Shown here: piece by piece, positions 5,968 through 10,228 of the stretch | How the letters are laid out: every line of letters starts with the position of its first letter | How positions within the stretch are numbered: position 1 is the first letter of the stretch | Assembly: GCA_029068025.1 (NCBI GenBank) | Contig: JAIEDJ010000027.1 | Span: forward strand, 1-10,228 | Direction: 5' to 3' | Origin: Oscillospiraceae bacterium | GTDB lineage: Bacteria; Bacillota; Clostridia; Oscillospirales; Ruminococcaceae | DNA: 10,228 nucleotides | The notes under the pieces: generated by a model | The model's database searches: none | Seen by the model: only the letters and a program-made list of their open reading frames with translations | What the model was told of the DNA's origin: nothing | Made by a program: the position numbers and the translations under genes

Positions 5968-6195
5968 CAGACTGTAGAAAAAGTTCTTTTTCGGGATTCC
6001 AAAGGGCAGCGCCCTTTGGCGGGGCGCGGGGCGGAGCTCCGCTACTCTATCTCCCCCTCTCCCCGAGAGGGGTGAGAGGATGCGGGGGCTCCGGTCTGTC
6101 GGTCAACCCCTCCGTCACTTCGTGACACCTCCCCACTCGGGGAGTCACCCCAACCCCTTTGGAAACCCCGTTTTTTAGATTTTTTCTACAGTCTG
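5968..6195. mobile_element. 228-bp MITE-like palindromic element with 15-bp terminal inverted repeats
   Basis: The element begins CAGACTGTAGAAAAA and ends with the exact reverse complement. About 20 bases further in, the ends again resemble each other (CGGGATTCCAAAGGG versus CGGGGTTTCCAAAGGGG on the opposite strand). The interior is GC-rich, unlike its flanks, and full of dyads: CCAAAGGGC/GCCCTTTGG (5999-6019), the perfect palindrome GCGGAGCTCCGC (6031-6042), CCCCTCT/AGAGGGG (6054-6072), GTCAC/GTGAC (6114-6126) and CTCCCC/GGGGAG (6129-6144). No reading frame of note lies inside, so it would need an outside transposase or another mechanism. I recall similar GC-rich hairpin repeats being frequent between genes of gut Oscillospiraceae. 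It is flanked by 31-bp direct repeats that are themselves terminator hairpins. In the fucO transcript it would form part of the 3' untranslated region. Confidence 0.75.
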
Positions 6196-6228
6196 AAAGA
6201 GGTAAGAGAATCGATCTCTTACCTCTTT
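6196..6228 (-). terminator. Proximal copy of the fucO terminator hairpin, U-tract lost
   Basis: A 14-bp perfect stem AAAGAGGTAAGAGA (6196-6209) with its complement (6215-6228), five-base loop, beginning 17 bases after the fucO stop codon. On the minus strand the stem ends in TTT and then passes straight into CAGACTG of the inserted element, so it lacks the U-tract needed for efficient intrinsic termination. Bases 6196-6226 repeat 5937-5967 with a single mismatch (loop base A instead of G). Confidence 0.65.
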
Positions 6229-6245
6229 AGCTTTATATTTTGTTA

Positions 6246-7391
6246 TTACATCAGCTTATTGTAAAGCCCAGTGATCTCCTCAACCGAGGTGTCGCGCGGG
6301 TTGCCGGGACGGCACGCGTCATCATATGCGGACTGCGCCAGGAACGCGATATCATCCGGCTTTACGATATCCTTAAGCGTAGCGGGGATACCTACATCGG
6401 ACGCGAGCTGCTTTACAGCATCTACAGCCGCCCTGCGGTATTCGTCCTGCGACATATTCTCCGTGCCTTTTACTCCCATAGCCTTCGCGATATCGCGGTA
6501 CTTTTCACCTGTCATGGGGGCGTTGTACTCCATAACGGTCGGGAGGATTATCGCGTTCGCTATGCCGTGCGGTGTGTCGTACAGAGCGCCGAGCGGGTGC
6601 GCCATAGAGTGAACGATGCCGAGACCCACGTTGGAGAATCCCATACCCGCGACATACTGTCCGAGTGCCATACCCTCCATGCCCGCGTCATCGCCGTTTA
6701 CGGCCGCGCGCAGTGAACGCGCTATGATCTCGATAGCCTTGATGTGGAACATATCGGAAAGCTCCCATGCGCCCTTGGTGATGTAGCCCTCGATAGCGTG
6801 AGTAAGAGCGTCCATGCCGGTAGCAGCCTTAAGGCTCTTGGGCATTGAACTCATCATATCGGGATCGACAACGGCAACAACGGGAATATCGTGCGGATCA
6901 ACACAAACCATCTTGCGGTCCTTTTCCGCGTCGGTGATAACGTAATTGATAGTGACTTCGGCGGCAGTGCCTGCTGTAGTCGGAACCGCAATGATCGGAA
7001 CTGACGGATTTTTCGTGTCGGCAACGCCCTCAAGGCTTCTTACATCGGCAAACTCAGGGTTGTTGATGATAATTCCTATAGCCTTCGAGGTGTCCATAGA
7101 GGAGCCGCCGCCGATAGCTATAAGATAGTCCGCGCCGTTCGATTTAAAGGCGGATACGCCCTCCTGAACGTTCTCAATAGTGGGGTTGGCCTTGATCCCC
7201 GAATAGAGGGCATACGCAAGTCCAGCCTTGTTTAGGAGATCGGTCACCTTGCTTGTAACTCCGAACTTCACAAGATCGGGGTCGGAGCAGACCAGAGCCT
7301 TTTTAAAGCCGCGCTTCTTTACTTCGTCAACGATAGCGCTTATCGCGCCCTTGCCATGGTAAGAGGTCTCATTCAGAATAAAACGGTTCAT
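6246..7391 (-). CDS. fucO: Lactaldehyde reductase / 1,2-propanediol oxidoreductase
   Basis: A 381-residue iron-containing group III alcohol dehydrogenase, cytoplasmic, that reduces L-lactaldehyde to (S)-1,2-propanediol with NADH when fucose or rhamnose is fermented. It follows E. coli FucO (382 aa, compared from memory) along its whole length with blocks such as NNPEFADVRSLEG (110-122), PTTAGTAAEVTINYVITD (137-154) and CVDPHDIP (163-170). Seen here are the nucleotide loop GGGS (94-97), the acidic residue Asp37 associated with NAD preference, and metal ligands Asp194, His198, His261 and His275, matching E. coli Asp196, His200, His263, His277. AAGGAT precedes the ATG at a 10-base spacing. No promoter is evident in the 65-bp gap from the PocR-sensor gene, so the two are probably cotranscribed. 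No fucose or rhamnose catabolic genes are nearby, so the true substrate could also be another small aldehyde or alcohol. Confidence 0.93.
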   Translation of the reverse strand: MNRFILNETSYHGKGAISAIVDEVKKRGFKKALVCSDPDLVKFGVTSKVTDLLNKAGLAYALYSGIKANPTIENVQEGVSAFKSNGADYLIAIGGGSSMDTSKAIGIIINNPEFADVRSLEGVADTKNPSVPIIAVPTTAGTAAEVTINYVITDAEKDRKMVCVDPHDIPVVAVVDPDMMSSMPKSLKAATGMDALTHAIEGYITKGAWELSDMFHIKAIEIIARSLRAAVNGDDAGMEGMALGQYVAGMGFSNVGLGIVHSMAHPLGALYDTPHGIANAIILPTVMEYNAPMTGEKYRDIAKAMGVKGTENMSQDEYRRAAVDAVKQLASDVGIPATLKDIVKPDDIAFLAQSAYDDACRPGNPRDTSVEEITGLYNKLM

Positions 7392-7443
7392 TGGTTGTTT
7401 GATCCTTTCATATTTTTTGGGTCATAAAATGCCTAAAACACAC

Positions 7444-7459
7444 TGATCCCCGGAGATCA
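7444..7459 (-). terminator. Weak hairpin at the end of the sensor gene
   Basis: TGATCTCCGGGGATCA on the minus strand overlaps the sensor's TGA stop codon and can form a six-pair stem (one G-U) with a four-base loop. GTGTGTTTTAGG follows, with only four U. At most it would give partial termination, reducing fucO relative to the sensor. Confidence 0.25.
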
Positions 7460-8476
7460 TTTGATCTCGGCAACCATGTTATTTACATTGTCAAGCATCT
7501 CGCGGAGGGATTCAACGCTTGCAGCTGTGCTTGAAATTGTGGCGTAAACGCCCTTGATCTGATCGTTGATGGCGTTCATCGCCTTCTTTATGCCGTTGAG
7601 CGTGGACTCGATCTCGGCAGCCTGCTTGGTGTTCTTGTCAGACAGCGAACGAACCTCCTGTGCGATAACGTTGAAGCCCGCGCCGGCAGCACCCGCGCGC
7701 TTAGCTTCGATAGACGCGTTAAAGCCGATGAGCGTAAGCTGTGTGGAAGAATTTTCAATAGTCTTGACTATGCTGTCGGTGCTTGCAACAGCCTTTGCCG
7801 ACGCTGCGGCAGCATCCTTTATGGCATTGAAATTGTCGGCAAGGGAGTGGATAGTCTCCACCGCGCTGGTCGTCTGCTTGTTGATATCGTCAAGCTGCTG
7901 TGTGATACCATCAACAACGTTGCTGCCGCGGGATGCCTGAGCCTGAGCGATCGCACGCTGATATCCTACGTCCGAAAGCGCGTTCGCCATCTGATAGAGC
8001 AGATTTGCCGCAGAATCGATCTGCTTTTTGGGAACGATCTTTACTTTATGTACCGCGCGTACATACTTCTCGGGATCAACACCGATCTCTCTTGCTATTT
8101 TGCGGAATTTATCGTCATCAGGTTCCTCGGTGAGCACCTGACCGCCGATCAGCGAACCGATATGTCTGCCGTTAAGCATAATCGGAGCGGCAAAGTCGAC
8201 AAGTCCGCCGTGGCAGTAGTATACGGAAGGTCTGCCCGTGCGGGAGGACTCCGATCCGCCCTGAAGATCGCACTTGTTGCAGCGCTCACAGCCGATGGAC
8301 GACTTACGGGTAAGGTTCATACAGAATTCGGTAGGGCAGCTGAGCTGTGTTACCGCACCGGTAGCGTCGGTTGCCAGAGCCGCCATGCCAGTAGCTTCAG
8401 CAAAAGCGTCCTGAAGCGACTGCAAGGTGCTGCGGTCAATAACGTCCAACAGGGTAAGATTATCAAGATCCAACAT
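7457..8476 (-). CDS. Soluble PocR-domain chemoreceptor-like sensor (339 aa)
   Basis: A cytoplasmic two-part protein with no signal peptide or membrane helix. Residues about 10-165 are a PocR ligand-binding domain: Cys63, Cys66 and Cys69-Asp70 in GCERCNKCD, then YYCHGGLVDFAAPI (86-99) and GRHIGSLIGGQVL (103-115). This domain, named after the propanediol regulator PocR, is predicted to sense small hydrocarbon derivatives; its Cys and His residues suggest a metal or redox centre. Residues about 170-339 are helical and end in a methyl-accepting chemotaxis signalling hairpin: FNASIEAKRAG (252-262), GFNVIAQEVRSLSDK (267-281). At the hairpin tip the usual Glu and Arg of GEQGRGF are Ala263 and Ala266. 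There is no obvious C-terminal CheR/CheB docking pentapeptide. Promoter TTGAAA-17-TATAAT lies upstream, and AAAGGAG precedes the ATG. fucO follows in the same unit. Ligand and output partner are unknown. Confidence 0.9.
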   Translation of the reverse strand: MLDLDNLTLLDVIDRSTLQSLQDAFAEATGMAALATDATGAVTQLSCPTEFCMNLTRKSSIGCERCNKCDLQGGSESSRTGRPSVYYCHGGLVDFAAPIMLNGRHIGSLIGGQVLTEEPDDDKFRKIAREIGVDPEKYVRAVHKVKIVPKKQIDSAANLLYQMANALSDVGYQRAIAQAQASRGSNVVDGITQQLDDINKQTTSAVETIHSLADNFNAIKDAAAASAKAVASTDSIVKTIENSSTQLTLIGFNASIEAKRAGAAGAGFNVIAQEVRSLSDKNTKQAAEIESTLNGIKKAMNAINDQIKGVYATISSTAASVESLREMLDNVNNMVAEIK

Positions 8477-8497
8477 AAATAAATTCTCCTTTAATGC

Positions 8498-8510
8498 TTC
8501 TCTTAGAGAA
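8498..8510. promoter_or_regulatory. Perfect dyad in the leader of the sensor-fucO unit
   Basis: TTCTCT-T-AGAGAA is a perfect 6+1+6 inverted repeat placed about 6-19 bases after the predicted transcription start and just before the ribosome binding site. It could be an operator or a small 5' mRNA hairpin. A second AGAGA/TCTCT pairing overlaps it (8503-8517), so two alternative small stems are possible. Confidence 0.35.
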
Positions 8511-8523
8511 AATCTCTATCCTT

Positions 8524-8552
8524 ATTATACAATATTCCGAAAATTTTTTCAA
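8524..8552 (-). promoter_or_regulatory. Promoter of the PocR sensor-fucO unit
   Basis: Minus-strand TTGAAA (8547-8552, one mismatch to TTGACA) and TATAAT (8524-8529) with a 17-bp spacer. The predicted start leaves a leader of about 40 nt. Unlike the other promoters here, the spacer ATAT is at positions 12-15, not 10-13. Confidence 0.75.
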
Positions 8553-8569
8553 GAGTAAAATTCATTGAT

Positions 8570-8583
8570 ATTTAACGTTTACA
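8570..8583 (-). promoter_or_regulatory. cre-like site upstream of the sensor-fucO promoter
   Basis: The minus strand reads TGTAAACGTTAAAT, which fits 13 of 14 positions of the Bacillus CcpA site consensus TGWAARCGYTWNCW, failing only at the conserved C near the end. It lies 17 bp upstream of the -35 box, a position from which CcpA more often activates than represses. In an AT-rich intergenic region a match like this can occur by chance. Confidence 0.3.
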
Positions 8584-8728
8584 GCCAAAATATCGAAGGA
8601 GTTTTTGTTTATTTTTCACAAACATTTTTAATAAAAAATACATATAGCTATATGGATTTCGCATAATGCTCAAGCGTGTATTTTGGCTTGCTGATAAATC
8701 TCATAAAACGTTGATATTGGCTTTTTAC
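8584..8728. other. Gene-free AT-rich stretch with a 14-bp palindrome and fold-back repeats
   Basis: Part of the 300-bp gene-free interval 8477-8776. No credible reading frame with a ribosome binding site is seen. CATATAGCTATATG (8641-8654) is a perfect palindrome. AGCCAAAATA (8583-8592) is repeated in inverse orientation as TATTTTGGCT (8679-8688) and, less exactly, as GATATTGGCT (8713-8722). These could be regulator sites for the sensor-fucO unit, part of the 3' region of the upstream operon, or an unrecognised small RNA. I cannot tell which. Confidence 0.3.
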
Positions 8729-8776
8729 AGAGACTGAACCGGTCAGTGTTAAGTGCTGACCGGTTTTGATGTCTCT
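8729..8776 (-). terminator. Two-part stem-loop after the DERQ membrane-protein operon
   Basis: Immediately after the TAA stop codon at 8777 a nested stem can form: AGAGAC/GTCTCT outside, then an internal loop, then the strong stem ACCGGTCAG/CTGACCGGT (8738-8746 with 8756-8764) around a nine-base loop. The position argues for a terminator or 3'-end processing stem of the minus-strand operon. No U-tract follows in that direction; in the plus direction the inner stem is followed by TTT, but no plus gene ends here. Confidence 0.5.
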
Positions 8777-9316
8777 TTATGTATCATCTGAGTTTTCTTC
8801 CTCATTTAAGGTGTTTTTAAGGCGTTTTTTATATTGGTTAAACGACGTGAACATTACAAGGGCTGCCGCGCATAGCAGAATACCCGCTATGATTGCCGCC
8901 AGGTATTCGCTCACCATGCCGTTTCGGAAGAAAAAATCTGACGGTTCGGTGTTATCATGAGCAATGAAAACGGCAGGTATCAGCAGTCCGTCGGCGAAGA
9001 ATAACGCCGCTTGCGATGCCTCGGAAATTGTACCGTTTATCCCGAAAAGTGTTCCGCGCCGCGCGTTCGCCGAAACCCAGTACAGAACCGCCAGTGCTCC
9101 GAAGATCGCTGTAGACAGCACGTAGCTCTCGCACCACTGCGGTCCGCATTCCATTATGAGGATATTTATCCCCGAAGTGATGATGAACAGCCACAGCGCG
9201 CGGATAGTTACCTGCGAGCGGACAAGCGTCTGGCGCTCGTCGAAGATATGCTTTTGCTGAACAGGGTCATTGTTGATTATCTTGGCGCAGAAGTCGTCGA
9301 ATGATTTTAGGCTCAT
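8777..9316 (-). CDS. DERQ-family four-helix membrane protein, copy 3 (179 aa)
   Basis: An integral membrane protein of unknown function and the last gene of a three-paralog operon. A cytoplasmic N-terminus (MSLKSFDDFCAKI) is followed by DERQ (26-29), hydrophobic segments at about 37-56, 66-84, 100-119 and 138-158, and a charged acidic tail (NEEENSDDT). Shared features with the neighbour at 9321-9824 are MSLKSFD, FDERQ..VR, E.YV/TYA after an aromatic W, a basic turn before FGING/IGING, and Lys/Arg at the end of helix 4. The tail is longer than in the neighbour. The ribosome binding site AGGAGA overlaps the last codons of the upstream gene, with only a 4-bp gap between stop and start, so translation is likely coupled. 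A stem-loop follows directly. I do not recognise the family. Confidence 0.85.
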   Translation of the reverse strand: MSLKSFDDFCAKIINNDPVQQKHIFDERQTLVRSQVTIRALWLFIITSGINILIMECGPQWCESYVLSTAIFGALAVLYWVSANARRGTLFGINGTISEASQAALFFADGLLIPAVFIAHDNTEPSDFFFRNGMVSEYLAAIIAGILLCAAALVMFTSFNQYKKRLKNTLNEEENSDDT

Positions 9317-9320
9317 AAGG

Positions 9321-9824
9321 TCATTCTCCTTTCTCGGATCTCTTGGTTAATTTAATAAGTATCAGACTGACTGCCCCGAAGACGATAAACAGTATCCATG
9401 TGATCAAAATGCAAAGATCATCTGTCAATTTTCCGTCAGAAAAAAGCGCCCGCTCAGACTCGTCTCTGAACACATCTCTGATCAATGAAAGAGCACCCAT
9501 AAAAATTGCGTAAAAAGCCGTGAATTTGGCTTGACCGCCGCCGTTTATCCCTATCAGACAACCCTTTGCAAAGCACCTGATATTGAAGTAGATCATGCAG
9601 ATCATAAAAAACATCATCATCGGCGCGGCATAGGTCTCCGTCCATTGGTAAGCCATGTCCATTACCCAGCAGTTGATGAACGATAATCCGGAGAAGATCA
9701 CCAGTGCTTCAACGAGTATCCGAGTGCGGACGATCTTCTGGCGCTCGTCCATAATTTCCTTTTGGTTTGCCGGTTCTCCGAGTATCATTTTCTCGCAGAA
9801 TTTATCGAATGATTTAAGGCTCAT
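9321..9824 (-). CDS. DERQ-family four-helix membrane protein, copy 2 (167 aa)
   Basis: Middle gene of the three-paralog operon, function unknown. The start MSLKSFDKFCEKM and the motif MDERQKIVRTR (25-35) are followed by hydrophobic segments at about 36-56, 66-84, 99-117 and 138-158. Between helices 2 and 3 is the turn AKGCLIGINGG (86-96), which recurs as AKGCMVAASG in the upstream copy and in altered form in the downstream copy. The ATG overlaps the upstream gene's stop codon in an ATGA arrangement (9821-9824), with GAGG seven bases before the start, so the two are translationally coupled. Four helices predict both ends in the cytoplasm. Tandem copies that differ mainly in loops could form a hetero-oligomer, but nothing in the sequence proves it. 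Confidence 0.85.
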   Translation of the reverse strand: MSLKSFDKFCEKMILGEPANQKEIMDERQKIVRTRILVEALVIFSGLSFINCWVMDMAYQWTETYAAPMMMFFMICMIYFNIRCFAKGCLIGINGGGQAKFTAFYAIFMGALSLIRDVFRDESERALFSDGKLTDDLCILITWILFIVFGAVSLILIKLTKRSEKGE

Positions 9825-10228
9825 CTCGATACCTCGCTTTCGTTCGTTTTATTTTCGTGATGGATCACGCAGAGCGAAAAAATTCCGCAGATCATCATTA
9901 AAATGAAGCAGACCGCAAACAAAAGCTCGTTGGTGAGCATATTGTCTTTAACAAAAGGCGCGCCGCTGCAAAGTTCTGAGATATAGCGAACCAGATTCAG
10001 CGCGGCTACAACGATCGTCATAACCACAGAGGTTTTTTGTACCTGTCTGCCGCTTGCCGCAACCATACAGCCCTTTGCCGCGCACCGGATCAAAAACCAA
10101 AGCAGGCTGAGAACTCCAAGCGCTGCAAGAATTGCCGTTATGCTTTCCGCCCACTTGCAAACGAAGTCCATTGAAAAGCAGCAGATGAGAGCTGCGGCGG
10201 CAAAAACCGAAAATGCTTCTATTCCGAG
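9821..10228 (-). CDS. DERQ-family membrane protein, copy 1, 5' end outside the window (135 aa visible)
   Basis: The frame is open to the window edge. An ATG at 10171 could be taken as the start, but the 19 codons upstream of it are open and encode LGIEAFSVFAAAALICCF, which aligns with helix 1 of the neighbouring copy (ILVEALVIFSGL and on), and no ribosome binding site precedes that ATG. The Met is therefore internal (it matches MDMA in copy 2), and about 35 N-terminal residues carrying MSLKSFD and DERQ are expected beyond 10228. Visible features are helix 1, helix 2 with RCAAKGCMVAASG, helix 3 (VVMTIVVAALNLVRYI) and helix 4 (LLFAVCFILMMICGIFSL), then a polar tail ending NESEVSR. Its TGA overlaps the ATG of copy 2. 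Confidence 0.8.
   Translation of the reverse strand, partial: LGIEAFSVFAAAALICCFSMDFVCKWAESITAILAALGVLSLLWFLIRCAAKGCMVAASGRQVQKTSVVMTIVVAALNLVRYISELCSGAPFVKDNMLTNELLFAVCFILMMICGIFSLCVIHHENKTNESEVSR

Noticed and set aside
5968..6195. The GC-rich repeat as a CRISPR array, riboswitch or small RNA gene
   Set aside because: There are no evenly spaced identical repeats with unique spacers, no known riboswitch core, and it lies downstream of a gene, not upstream. The matched terminal inverted repeats favour a small non-coding mobile element.
6240..6716. Plus-strand open frames opposite fucO
   Set aside because: They overlap a gene with clear catalytic residues on the other strand; no start signal or family resemblance.
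7847..8482. Plus-strand open frame opposite the PocR sensor gene
   Set aside because: It lies almost wholly antisense to a well-supported gene, with low-complexity Arg-rich translation and no ribosome binding site.
8735..8767. The CCGGTCAG hairpin as a terminator of a plus-strand gene
   Set aside because: A short T-run follows it in the plus direction, but no plus-strand gene ends upstream; its position right after the stop codon of the minus-strand operon explains it better.

Overview
The window looks like chromosomal DNA of a low-to-mid GC gut or rumen Firmicute, most likely an Oscillospiraceae/Ruminococcus-type clostridium. The evidence is AAGGAG-type ribosome binding sites, consensus sigma-A promoters, intrinsic terminators with U-tracts, a single-chain 'Aquifex-type' aconitase, and a GC-rich palindromic intergenic repeat of a kind I recall as common in that group. 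The genus is an inference. Nearly all genes lie on the minus strand, so transcription runs from high to low coordinates; the only plus-strand gene is a small HTH regulator at 3881-4099.

Layout in transcription order. The right end (8777 to beyond 10228) is an operon of three paralogous four-helix membrane proteins with a conserved N-terminal DERQ motif; the first gene is cut by the window edge. It ends in a stem-loop at 8729-8776. Next, after a gene-free stretch holding a promoter, a cre-like site and two dyads, comes a two-gene unit at 8476-6246: a soluble PocR-domain chemoreceptor-like sensor followed by fucO (lactaldehyde/1,2-propanediol oxidoreductase). PocR domains are thought to sense small compounds such as propanediol, and FucO makes propanediol, so sensor and enzyme may share a metabolite. 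Downstream of fucO, a 228-bp non-coding palindromic element with 15-bp terminal inverted repeats sits between two copies of the fucO terminator hairpin.

The middle part (5732-3245) holds four short, separately transcribed genes: two copies of a MEKFRRLAK membrane protein family (5154-5732 and 3245-3736), a zinc-ribbon membrane protein between them (4200-5027), and the divergent HTH gene, whose intergenic region carries an inverted repeat overlapping the promoter for the neighbouring membrane protein. The left part is an operon of aconitase followed by two paralogous MGLF proteins of unknown function.

Four minus-strand promoters (upstream of the aconitase, both MEKF genes and the zinc-ribbon gene) are perfect TTGACA-17 bp-TATAAT matches, and all four carry ATAT at the same place in the spacer. 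The window is otherwise marked by three lineage-specific families of small paralogs. No rRNA, tRNA, CRISPR array, phage gene or transposase gene was seen.
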